A stretch of 64,000 nt of DNA from Apus apus (taxonomy: Eukaryota > Chordata > Aves > Apodiformes > Apodidae). This document shows positions 9,148-20,100 of this stretch, piece after piece. The notes under the pieces were generated by a model. It was not told the origin of the DNA. It saw only the letters and a list, made by a program, of their open reading frames with translations, and made no database searches. Where the stretch lies: positions 868,001 to 932,000 of the forward strand of contig NC_067305.1 of assembly GCF_020740795.1 (NCBI RefSeq). The letters are read 5' to 3'. A program made the position numbers and the translations under genes. Within the stretch, counting starts at the first letter, position 1. Each line of letters begins with the position of its first letter.

Positions 9148-11280
9148 TTATAAGGTGTTGCCAGCATATTTCACTCTGACATCACCAATGGCCTTGACAC
9201 CCCTGTCCAGGCTGTACACAGAAGGGGCCCTCAGGGAGCCGAGGTCAGTGACCATCAGGTTCCTGGAGAAAGACTTGAACGAAGTGTTCAGATGCTTGTG
9301 GTGGATCCACAGCTCCTTTGTTGTGCAGAAGGAGGAACTTGCAGGAGGACTACGCTGTATTCCCAGGTCTTTAATCGTGCAATACGTGACCTCAGGGCAC
9401 AGCTCTACTTCCTTGATGGTACAGAACATGGGGCGCTGGACAGGGCTTTGGAAGCTGCTGAGATGCATGGCAGGGCTTCCTGTCGACTTCCTCCACCTCA
9501 GCAGAGGATGCTGCATCTCTTGGCCCTCCAGGGACTTGCGCCAGGAGGGCCATCCCACCAGACATATCCACACCAGCCAGCCTGCTAGAGCCAGCACAGA
9601 CAGGACCAGGAAAATCAAGGCAGCCAGGTAGAGCACCCAGTGCAACAGGCAGCAATGTCTCAGCACCCACTGTCCCCACTGTGGAGCCTCCCCACCTGCC
9701 CGTGAGCGCAGCACAGGTATGGCCAGTTCTGGGGTAGAACACGGGCAGAGGGCCAGAGGTGCAGGTTGGGTGGTCTCCAGGGGAGCTGGTGGTGTTGGGG
9801 CAGGAGTGGAAAGCATGGCGGTGGAGACCATTGAAGTGGGCGATGTCAGAGAAGGATCTGAAGACCTGGCACTGGAAGAGGCCTCTGGCATGCCAGTAGA
9901 AGATACTGCTGTGGAAGTGGGGGAAAATGCACCAGTGGACACCACGAGATTGGCATAGGTGCTGGTAGTGTTGGTGGTAAGGGTGGTCTGGGGAGAGCTG
10001 CTGGTGCTGGGAGATCTGGTACTCATAGTGGTTGGCAGTGAGGTGGTGGAAATAAGGGTGGTGGATCTGTGTGGGATGCTGGCAGGAGCAGCAGTGAGAC
10101 TGGTGGTGGTGGCTGGGGGCTGTGAAGCTGTGATGGTGGGACTGGCTGGAGCAGGAGTGGTAGTGCTGGGAGCTCTGGTGCTTGCCGGTGTTGCAAGCAA
10201 AGTGCTTGGGACAAGGGTGGAGCTACAAGGGGTGCTGAGAGGAGGTCTTGTGGTAGCAAGGGGAGGCTGGGTATGGGGCACGGTAGTGTGCTCTTTGGGG
10301 AGGGATGGATGTGAGGGGAGGAAGGTGGTTATGGGAGTTTTCTCCATCTTTTCTTCCCTAAAATCATAATCATATTCTTCGTCCTCATCTGTGTCCCCCA
10401 CGTTGCCGCAATTGGGCTTGAAGTGGATGATGGGCTTCTGCCAATGCTCGGGGGGGCTGTAGCACAGCACCTTCTCCGGGGCAACCTCCACCTTTGACAT
10501 CTCCAGGCCCCGCTCTGGCTGATAGACACTGCCCTCGTTCTGCTGGATCCAGGTCCTCAGGTAGCGCAGGTCGCAGTCGCAGTGCCAGAGGTTCTCGGTG
10601 AGGAAGACATAGGCAAAGAGGTGCCCTTCGGGGAAGAAGTTGGTGGGCAGGGTCTGCAGGCGGTTCCCTGAGAGCCAGAGGGTCTCCAGCTTTTGCAGAT
10701 CCTGCAGCAGCTCCCTGGGGAGCTCCTCCAGGAGGTTGTCTGAGAGGTCCAAGTCCTTGAGTGCCCTCAGCCCCGCAAAGGCCTCCTCGGGCAGCGTCCG
10801 CAGCTGGTTCCCTTGCAGGTCCAGGTCCTGCAGCCGCGGCACGGCACGGAAAGCCCCCGGGGCCAGCTCTGCCAGGTTGTTGTGGGCCAGGGCCAGGCGG
10901 GTGAGCTCAGGCAGGCCCTGCAGGGCGGGCAGGGTCCCCAGCGCGTTGTGGGAGAGCAGCAGCTCCTTCAGGGAGGGCAGCAGGGGCCCGGTGTGCAGAG
11001 CCACCAGCCCGTTGTAGGACAGGTCGAGGTCCTGCAGCTGGGCGAGGGGCAGGAAGGCAGCGGTGGAGAGGGAGGCCAGGCGGTTGGCACTGAGCAGCAG
11101 GATGCCCGTGTCTGCAGGCAGCCCCGGGGGCACCGCGCTGAGATCCTGTCCCGTGCAGTTCACCTCCAGCAGGTCCTTGATCTTGTTCATCTCCGAGGGG
11201 CAGGGCTGACCAGGGTGGGCAGCACTGGCCGTGGACAGCAGAGCCAGGAGGATGAGCAGGAGCAGGGCAGGGACCTGCAT
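9148..11280 (-). CDS. GP1BA: platelet glycoprotein Ib alpha chain
   Basis: A 710-residue single-exon coding sequence, as in mammals. The ATG at 11280 follows a consensus acceptor (tctcccctccag then GCC ATG), so a 5' non-coding exon lies upstream; an ATG 15 codons earlier would fall in the intron. Order: signal peptide (1-20), N-cap with CPSE...VNC, seven to eight leucine-rich repeats (about 45-225), C-cap with HCDCDLRYLRTW, acidic tyrosine-bearing stretch DEDEEYDYDF (equivalent to the sulfated thrombin/VWF region), a Ser/Thr/Pro mucin stalk (about 330-520), a juxtamembrane CC pair (HCCLLH, equivalent to the cysteines that bond GPIb beta), one membrane helix, and a cytoplasmic tail of about 130 residues ending KYAGNTL, parallel to human RYSGHSL. 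It should be the VWF receptor of avian thrombocytes. The tail holds three CT(I/T)K(E/D) repeats and one ITIM-like motif. Confidence 0.93.
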   Translation of the reverse strand: MQVPALLLLILLALLSTASAAHPGQPCPSEMNKIKDLLEVNCTGQDLSAVPPGLPADTGILLLSANRLASLSTAAFLPLAQLQDLDLSYNGLVALHTGPLLPSLKELLLSHNALGTLPALQGLPELTRLALAHNNLAELAPGAFRAVPRLQDLDLQGNQLRTLPEEAFAGLRALKDLDLSDNLLEELPRELLQDLQKLETLWLSGNRLQTLPTNFFPEGHLFAYVFLTENLWHCDCDLRYLRTWIQQNEGSVYQPERGLEMSKVEVAPEKVLCYSPPEHWQKPIIHFKPNCGNVGDTDEDEEYDYDFREEKMEKTPITTFLPSHPSLPKEHTTVPHTQPPLATTRPPLSTPCSSTLVPSTLLATPASTRAPSTTTPAPASPTITASQPPATTTSLTAAPASIPHRSTTLISTTSLPTTMSTRSPSTSSSPQTTLTTNTTSTYANLVVSTGAFSPTSTAVSSTGMPEASSSARSSDPSLTSPTSMVSTAMLSTPAPTPPAPLETTQPAPLALCPCSTPELAIPVLRSRAGGEAPQWGQWVLRHCCLLHWVLYLAALIFLVLSVLALAGWLVWICLVGWPSWRKSLEGQEMQHPLLRWRKSTGSPAMHLSSFQSPVQRPMFCTIKEVELCPEVTYCTIKDLGIQRSPPASSSFCTTKELWIHHKHLNTSFKSFSRNLMVTDLGSLRAPSVYSLDRGVKAIGDVRVKYAGNTL

Positions 11281-11289
11281 GGCCTGGAG

Positions 11290-12870
11290 GGGAGAATCAG
11301 AGGAGTGTGCTGGGCAGGAACGCACCTACACATCACCTTTCTTCCTGCATGAACAGCATTGACGACACGCCCTGTCAGACCCTCTGAGCCCTGCAGCTCC
11401 TCCCTGAGAGATGAGCCCCACACCTTTTGCCAGCACCCACCCCTCATCTTGTCCTTGGAGGGCAGCATGTTCAGCAAGGAGCCACCATCTCTGTCCTGCT
11501 CACCTCATCCTGCTCTGTGGGAGGGAGAACCTGCTTCACACTGGAGTGGCCTGGCTGCTCTCCCCTCCTCAAAGGCAGCAGCTCCGTGGTGCTGGTGTCC
11601 CCGCACATCCCCCAGCCCAGTCCAGGCCAGCTGTGGACTGGAAGAGGCTCCCTCAATATCCCCAACACCAGCTCAGGTTCACAAAGTAGGAGCATGAACC
11701 ATGTGAAAGAGCTTCCCAAGCACAGACATGGTGTGTCCAGCCCCCATGGCCACTGCTTCTCTGGACTCAGCATTGGACCTTCCAGTGCTGGCTCTCGGGC
11801 CACTTTGGGTCCCTCCAGCAGGGCCTGTCCAGGTCTCTATCAGCAGGCACAGCCGGGGGAAGGGAGCTGTGGCTTCCTGAGCCACCAAACCCAGCTCCTG
11901 TCCCTCAGCACAGCCCTCTGCTGCCCCACCACCCTCCCCTGGGAAAAGGCTCAACCAGAGACCAGCTCCGTAACTTGCTTTTGTGCAGTGAAGGAGAACG
12001 GCTGCATCCAGGAGAAGCCTTTACCCCCCAGCTACCCCCCAAGCTGCACCTTTTTATATCCTTGGAAGAGGGTCCCTTGCACAAGCCTCTGCCCCTTCCC
12101 CTGCCCCAAAGCAGCTCTTTCTCAGCACCCTCTGGGCTTCAACCCTGGAGGCACCTCCACCTGGGGGCCACAGCCCAGCTGGCATACCAGTGAGAAGCAG
12201 CTTCTGCACATTACCTTAGCTTGTTGTCTGTGGTGTAGACAAGGGATCCTTTCTTTCTGGCTCGCCAGGAAAAACAGGAATGGCTCTTCTGGAGAGCTGA
12301 GGGAGCTTTACCATCTGTGGGAGCAGCCGCAGTGCAGACCGGGGAAGGAGATAGAGGCAGAGGAAGGAGCTCGGTTTTGCGGTTCCTCCTGCTGCCTGTT
12401 CCAAGCTGTCTCCACTTCCCTGCCCTGTAGGTCACTGTGGAGCATTTGGACTGTAGGGCTGGAGGGTCACCCAAAAGCTGCAAGGGGAGATGCTGCAAAG
12501 GTACTGGTTTTCTACTGGTTGTCCATTCTGTGGATCATGGAGGGGCAAATCCAGCCAGCAGCCTCTGTAGATGGGGGATAGAACTGGAAAAGCAAAGGTG
12601 AGGAAAAAAACCCCCCCTGTGGGTCAAGATAAAGACAGTTTAATAAGTGAAGGGAAGAGAGAGGGGAAAAAAAGTGAAGCAGAAATGTTCACTCAGCACC
12701 TCCCACCAGCAGATCAATGCCCAGTCCTTGAGCAACAGAACCTTGGAAACACTTCCCCCCCCTTGCTTATTGCTGAGGATGACACCGCCTGGTGTGGGTT
12801 ATCTCCTTGGGCCACTGGGGTCACCTGCCCCTCTGTGTCCCCTCCCACGCTCACTCCCAAACCCGGCCCA
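11290..12870. other. GP1BA 5' flank and intergenic
   Basis: This should hold the non-coding first exon and promoter of GP1BA on the - strand. I could not fix the exon. A long open frame on the + strand has no recognisable domain and is not treated as a gene. Confidence 0.45.
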
Positions 12871-12877
12871 TGAAAAT

Positions 12878-13183
12878 GATCCAAGGGCTGGAGCAGCTCT
12901 CATGAGGACAGGCTGAGGGAGTTGGGGTGTTCAGCCTGGAGAAGAAAAGGCTCCAGGGAGTCCTTGGAGCACCTTCCATTGCCTGAAGGGGCTCCAGGAA
13001 ACCTGGGGAGGGACTTGGGACAAGGGCTTGTAGTGAGAGGACAAGGGGGAATGGTTTTAAACTGAAAGAGGAGAGATTTACGTTAGAGATCAGGAAGAAA
13101 TCCTTTGGTGTGAGGGTGGTGGGACACTGGAACAGGCTGCTCAGAGAAGCTGTGGAAGCTCCATTCCTGGATGGATTTTTTTC
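12878..13183 (+). repeat. CR1 LINE 3' fragment
   Basis: CR1 in + orientation ('gggctggagcagctctcatg', 'ttcagcctggagaagaaaag'), truncated before the usual 3' end. Confidence 0.8.
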
Positions 13184-13285
13184 AAAATGTCCTTCAAGTT
13201 CACACAGGGTAAAAGGAGGTGGAGACAACATCTTAGACACAGACATTTGGTGCTAAAACACACAGACAAATCCTGTGGAAGTAAC

Positions 13286-13291
13286 TTTATT
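13286..13291 (-). promoter_or_regulatory. possible polyadenylation signal of the butyrophilin-type gene
   Basis: AATAAA on the - strand, about 830 bp past the SPRY stop codon, in the short unique segment between two CR1 copies. The 3' UTR would then contain a CR1 insertion. Confidence 0.35.
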
Positions 13292-13412
13292 CTGTACATT
13301 TCAGAAGTAATCCCTGTTGCAGGAGCATTTTTTCTGTTGAAGCATTGTCCAACAGGTAGAGAGTGAGGATGAAAGGTGACAGTCATGACTAGCAAGTGGG
13401 GAAACTGACCAT

Positions 13413-13857
13413 TGGAGCTGTTGGAGTGAGTCCAGAGGAGGCCACAGAGATGCTCAGAGGGCTTGAGAACCTCTGCTATGAGGACAGGCTGAGAGACTTG
13501 GGGTTGTTCAGCCTGAGGAAGAAGAGGCTCCAAAGTGACCTTACTGAGGCCTTTCTGTACTTAAAGGGAGCCTGTAAGAACGATGGGACAGATTTTTTAG
13601 CTGTGCCTGTTGTTAGAGGACAAGGGAGATTTAGACTAGATATAAGGAAGAAATAATTTAATGACGTTGGTGAAACACTGGCACAGGTTGGCCAAAGAGG
13701 TGGTACAAGCCCCATCCCTGGAAACATTCAAGTTCAGGCCAGATGGGGCTATGAGCAACCTGATCTGGCTGAAGATGTAACTGCTCACTGCAGGGGGTTG
13801 GACTAGGTGGCCTTCAAAGGCCCCTTCCAACTCAAACCATTCTGTGATTCTATGGTT
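13413..13857 (+). repeat. CR1 LINE 3' fragment
   Basis: CR1 in + orientation, from 'gagtgagtccagaggaggcc' to the terminal 'ctgtgattctatgg'. Confidence 0.85.
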
Positions 13858-14123
13858 CAAAAAGAAAGGGTTAATTCTTCCTCTCAAAGGAGGTACAGCA
13901 CCAGGACAGAGTCCAGAGAAGTAACAAGTTCTCCACCCTTGGAGAGCCTACACAGTTCAGCTGAACAAGGTGCAAAGACACCTACACCAGTTCTGAGGTT
14001 AGCCCTGCTGTGAGCAGGTGGTTGCAACAGAAAACTCCACAAGTTCCTTTCAGCCTAAATCCCTCCTGTAGTCCGAACTCCCGAGATTCCCTAAAAAAGC
14101 CTTTTCTTACTCCCTCCACTTCA

Positions 14124-17100
14124 TCAGGGCCACATTTTGAGCCATGTCCCAGGACCCAGCCAGACCCAGGGGTAGACTCTTACTCCTTCAAATGACGCGA
14201 GTGGAAACGTGAAGATGGGAATCTCCTCATCAACACTGAAAAATGCCACCCGACCCTCTTCATAATCCAGAGAGACCCGGATCCGCTTGGGAGTCTGGAT
14301 TTCAGGGAGAAGAGTGCGATTCGGGGCCGTGAGAGCTTGGAATTGCCCTGCCCACTGCCCCACTGCCCAGATGCCCTCCTCTGGTTTAAACTCAATTTCT
14401 CCCTTCCTCTTCACATCTTCTCTGGAGACCCCCACGGTCCATCCTCCTCCGTCCAGAGCCTCCACCTCCCAGCAGTGCCTCCCCGAGGTGAAGCCCTGGC
14501 AGCCCAGGACGCAGCGCCAGGGGTTGAAGCGCTGGGGGATGTCGGGGACGTCCTGCCGCGTGTCTTTGCGCTTCACGCTTTTGCAGTCAACAGACAGGAC
14601 CAGGTCACAGTGGGCTGTGTCTGGATCCAGGACCACCTTCACTGCAGGAGAGATGGAGTCACACTTCAGGGCACAGCTCACCCTAGGGGAGATCTTTGCT
14701 GGGGCTGCATAGGGGAAAATAAAAAGGGCACAAGCAATGGCTGGCAGGCTTGGAGAGGAGGAGACTGAGGGGAGACCTCATCAGAGTTTATAAATACATC
14801 ATGGGCAAGTGTCAGGAGGACAGAGGCAGGTTATTCTCAGTGATGTCCAGTGACAGGACAAGGGGCACTGGGTGCAAACTGGAGCACAGGAGGTTCCACG
14901 TAGTCATGAGCAAAAACTTCCTTCCTGTGAGGGTGACAGAGCACTGGGACAGGCTGCCTGGATGGGGTGTGAAGTCTCCTTCTCTGGAGACTTTACAAAC
15001 CTGTCTGGATACTTTCCTGTGTGATCTACTCTAGGGGAACCTGCTCTAGCAGGGGTTGGGTTGGATGATCTTTTGAGGTCCTTTCCAACCCCTAAAATTC
15101 TGTGATGGGAAGGAACAGAAAAGCACAGAGATTACATTGAGCAGGGAGGGAAGAGGGTATCAACAGACCTCCAGGCTGAAAAAGTCCCCATGTCACTAAA
15201 ACAGGGCCAGCACTGCCCACTGAGGACCAGGACTCTCCAGATTTCCCTGAAATTGGGACATGCATGAAACGAACAGGGGGTTGGGGTGTTACAGTTCCTG
15301 CTGTGAAGGGAGGGTAAGCAGAAGCATCTCTGTCCCAACAGCACCACTGCAGGAGGGGGAACCACCAGGAAGGAAGAATAAAGCAGAGATGATCCAGCAC
15401 CCCGAAAGAACAAACTTTGATTACCTTCTTCTATAGGCACTGCGTATCTTCTCCAAGCTTTAAAAAAAAACAAGAGAAGTAATTTTAAAACAAATGAGAG
15501 GTAATCTGAACAGACTTGTCCTGTCTTAGCTCAGGATAACAATGTGCCAGGGGAGTGAAACATTGTCTGAATTGTGGCTCTATTTGTGCAAGTCAGTTCA
15601 CAGCTTCAATGTCTGGCTTTGTGAAAGGGCTCCAGCCATTTCCCACAAATACAATCCTGCCTGTCCTTGATTCAGACCTATATTTATGGTCTGCTTCTAC
15701 TTTCTTTGAAAACGGAAAGCATTTTCTTCTAAATATAGGATTACAGGGAACAGTTTAAAAACACATAGAGAGCAAAGGAAAAGGACATTTCTGAAATGAG
15801 CTCAGAATTTGCTACCTCTTCCTTTCCCAAAAGGAAAGCAGAAACCAGGGCATACGTGCAAAACCCAGATGAGAAAATGGCCCAACTGAGAAGTCTCCCA
15901 TGTAGGAAGAATGATACTCACCAAGTTCTCCAACTTGCTTTTCTGAAAAACAAGATAAATCAGCACAAATGGTTGTTGGGATATTGATTTGGATATAACT
16001 TCTCCCATAACATGCAGGTGGGTTCCTGCCAGGGCTTGGCCATGCAAAGCCCCCTCCTATCACCAGCTCTGCAGGGGGTGGTGCAGGTTGTCCTGCTCAT
16101 TTCTGGGGCAGGAAAAGGTCCCTGGCAGGTCACTCACCTTCAAGGGGATCCGTTACACAGCACTCCTATCAAACCATGGTGCAAGAGTGCTCAGGGCACT
16201 CTGCCCCTGCCTGACCTGCAGCCATCCATGCCCAGCCCCAGACACCATCTTCAATGCTTGGATTCCCAAATTCCCCCTCTCCCATTCTCCCCACCCCTCA
16301 ACCACTATTTGGTTCACTTCACACTTTAAAAGTAACCAAACCCAAACAGAACACACTACCACCCTACACAGGCTCTGTAAAAAGATCCTTTGTAAGGGAG
16401 AGAAGGTGACTCACCAATTTCTACATCACGATCCCCTAAACAACAGAGAGAGCCATGAGTTAGGATCTGACACAGTCCCTTCCATGGGCACAGGGGGAGG
16501 GGCTGGGGTGCAGGGGCACTGATTTATTCTCTGATTGCAAGGATGCAGATTGCTGGGGAACAAAACGTCACCTCACTGCACTGGCACCAATTTAGCAAGA
16601 CCCCATGCTGAGCAGCCAAAGGACTCTTGCTTGGCAACTCCATGAGCTCCAAGTAAATGAAGAAAGAGAGACAACTATGTACTCTCCTCAAGAGTTTGGT
16701 TGTGTAGGTTTTTTTAAGATTCCTAGTAATCAAACTGCATTTTTATAAGAAAATTCTCAAAATCTCAAGTTGCCATAATCTTCCCCGAACAAACAAGAAA
16801 TATTCAGTATTATTTCACTACTTAGATTAAAATAAGAGTATCAAAAAGCATTGACAGCCACTCAGGGAAAAATTCTAATGACTTTTCAGAGTCAATTTTC
16901 ATATTATTAAGGGGTCAAGGGAGGGGGAAGTAAAGAATCTTCCTAAAAAGGACATTCAGACTGAATGAGAGGATGAATAAAAAAGTCTGAACATTTCCAC
17001 AGAGGATTTCACAGGGAAGATGGGGAGCAGGACTTACGTAGCGCTGCCTCCTGCATCGCTGAAAAGCAAAACCAGAAGAGAACATCAACACCAAAGCCAA

Positions 17101-20100
17101 GTCCTTTTCCACTGATACAGTTCTTGGGGTGAGCAGGAGGCTAAAAATTGCTCTTGATGGAAAAAACTTCTGCCCAGAGGCTTCTCAAGACCTTTCTTCT
17201 CAAGACTTTTGGAGCTCTTGCCCACCCTCCCTGAAGTCACCCTGGGCAGAGGCCAGAGCTGTGTTGCTGGAAGCCTGGGCGAGGTGAAGGGGCAGGGTTG
17301 CAGCAACGAGGGAAGTTTGTGGGGTGGAATTTCACCCTCCCTGCTGCCTGGCCATCCTGCCCCTGTGTTTTTTTAGTGACAAGACAAAGCTGAGGCCCCT
17401 GCAAAATGAAATGTGCTACCCTGATGTTTTCTCCAGCTTTGGGAAGAACCTTGAGAGCCCTCTGAAAGCAAAGTTCGCTGTTGGTGCAACATCTGTTCCT
17501 ACTTTCTTTGGTTCTGCAATTACAACATCATTGTATAATGTCCTCACTTCATCATTTCAAAACTTTCTGTAGCCACTAGACACATCCCCCAGAAATGTGC
17601 CCCACAAATTCTTCCACTGGAGGGAATTCTTCAGTTTTTTGAAAATGGAAAGCAAAGCTTACCTATTTTTTTCTCCTGCTTTCCTGTGAAGGAAAGAAAG
17701 AAATGTAAATAATTTTTAAAATCATCTCTTCCAAAGACCACTGATAAACTCCCAACAGGAGGTACAGCCCTTGCAAGGCAGAAGGGCTGGTGAGGCTCGA
17801 GGTTCTGCAGTGCCACCACGACCCACCCACCCCATCTCCTTTTGGCCAGACACAAAGGATTCCAGTTTCCTTTATCCCACTGTGTTATTTACCCCCAGAG
17901 GGGTCTTGCCCCAGGAAAGAAGCACTGTCAGGCCTTCCAAAAGTGCCAGGGTTGCTTCATGGGGCAAATGATTGCTCCATTTCTGTGGGCAGAATCCACC
18001 CTCACCTGGGGCATGGGAGCTGGAGCTGTATCAATGGTGCTGCCTTCTGCCAACCTCTTGGTGGAGAAACAACCTTCCTGTTCTCTTCCAAAAATAAATC
18101 CCAGGGTCTTTAAGCTCCCACTGTACGTGTGTCTGACACACCACAACAAGGCTCCAAGACCATCCTGGCATTTCCCAAACCCACCTGTCCTTCAAAACCA
18201 GAAGCAGCTGAATGGGACACCCCCCCAGCCCCTCCCCAGGCACCGCACCAGCATCATACCTTTAATTTTCAGGAGATAAACAGTGACAATAAGAAGAGCA
18301 ACCACAGCAACCAGGACAGTGCCCAGGGCAGTTATCCAAGGATGGGCGTTCAGGAAAAAGGGATCTGAAGAAGAAAATCCCCGAAGGGGGGTCAGACTGC
18401 TCCCCCAGCAGCCACGGCAAGTAGATTGTTTCTATTTTACACAAGCTCATCCCAAGTGCGTCTGAATCCCACTGAGGATGAAAATCAGCTGCTGTCTGGT
18501 TTCCAGCTCCTCACCCTGGCAGAGCACGCGTGTCCCCCGACTCCCTGGGGGGGTGTTACAGTATTTGCTTGGCTCTGTGGAGCTGGCAAAAGAGGCCCAA
18601 CTTTGTTGGTCAGATTGGGTGGCGATGAGACCCATTTCTGGTCTTAACCTCTTCTGGGTTGTGGAACTGCCAGCAGACAGGGTGGTACCTGGTTTTAGGA
18701 GGCCATTTGGGGATTGCCGGGGTGGGACCCCTAGGTCAGGGGAAACAGCACCAAGTGACAACGCAGGAAGTTCCACCTCAACATGAGGAAGGACTTCTTT
18801 ACTGTGAGGGTGACAGAGCCCCGGGACAGGCTGCCCAGAGAGGCTGTGGAGTCTCCTTCTCTGGAGACTTTCAAGACCCATCTGGACACGTTCCTGTGTG
18901 ACCTGCCCTGGGTGTTCCTGCTGCAGCAGGGGGGTTGGACTGGATGATCTTCAGAGATCCCTTCCAACCCCTGTGATTCTATGACAGGGTCCCCAGCCAA
19001 TGGAGTGTCTTGACCCTGGTAGAATAACGAATGAATGGCCACAGGTCAGATCTGACCTAGCCTATAAAGAGTTCCCCACCAGGAAGCTGGTTGGGTTTTC
19101 CCTTGGAGTAGCGGGTCTGCCAGGGAGCTGACTCCTTAGGTTGGGATGCCACCCGAGGAAACTTCTCAGGATGGAGAGACCTCATCAAAAAAGCTTAGGA
19201 ATTCTTATGTAGTTGTGGTGCAGTGTATTAATCTTCCCAACAACACCTGAATCTGTGCTATTCTTTTTGATTTATCAGAGGGCTAAACAGCATTGCTTGG
19301 AATAAATATTCATTCTTAGCTCCCCTGTGGTTTTGAGAGTCTCTGTCACAGTCACAAACTGACCAAAAATATGATTTTTTTAAAAAATCCATTTTGGCAG
19401 TTTAGCACTGGTCTGAGACTGATGACATTTTGTCTGCACCCATCGTGGGGGATTTTTGATGAGACAGTGGATTTCTAATTGACTCATTTCTAGTTAAATC
19501 ATGTTTGCTTTGCTTTGGGGAAAAATAATACTGCATTTCATCAGGTAACACAGGATCAGAAACAGGGAAATACATCAACAACAACACTCCAGTGCAGAGC
19601 AGCATCACCAGGAGAAAGGTACAGGTCTCCCAGGGAAAAAAGTATCTCCCAAAATTGTTCATTCCCAAACAGCAACAGGATGCAGCTGCAAAGCAGCACA
19701 GTTTGGTGTCTGATTAGTCCAGCTCACTGTTGCATCTCTGTTCTGACACATTCCCTGCCCCAAATTGTTTGTCTAGTAAAAACGGAGCTTTTCTGAGTGA
19801 CAAGGAAAAACAAAAACATATTCATGATATGCAGATGCTGAAACAATTACTTATTTCTCATCCCAAAGCAGTAGAACAGGAATCCATGGCAGGTGAGACT
19901 GATTGGTTTCTCTTTCTGTTTTTGCTTGGTTTCAGTGCTATGACCTTACTTAACCCAGAGTCTACAGAAACTCTGCTTCAGTGTGCGTTGCCTTCTTACC
20001 CCCTAAACCTGCACTTCAAGACTGAATGGGTGAAGTTTGGCAGCTCCTCTACCCAAGTGCTGCCCGGAGCAGCAGAGCTCTGCACCTGCAGGGTGAAGCC

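Noticed and set aside
9719-10369. Two open frames antisense to the GP1BA mucin stalk
   Set aside because: They are mirror images of the Thr/Ser/Pro codons, giving Val/Gly-rich nonsense; the sense frame is clearly GP1BA.
11281-11325. Upstream in-frame start of GP1BA 15 codons earlier
   Set aside because: The ATG at 11280 directly begins a good signal peptide and follows a splice acceptor; the extension would translate intron.
11427-12581. 384-codon open frame on the + strand upstream of GP1BA
   Set aside because: Long but without a recognisable domain, rich in Pro/Ser/Cys by base composition, overlapped by open frames on both strands, and lying in the expected GP1BA promoter and 5' UTR region.
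16131-16160. Possible further 21-nt heptad exon in the butyrophilin-type gene
   Set aside because: A donor (GTGAG) is present but there is no AG acceptor at the right distance.
18447-18881. Open frame on the - strand over a CR1 end
   Set aside because: Much of it is CR1 sequence read on the opposite strand; not a gene.
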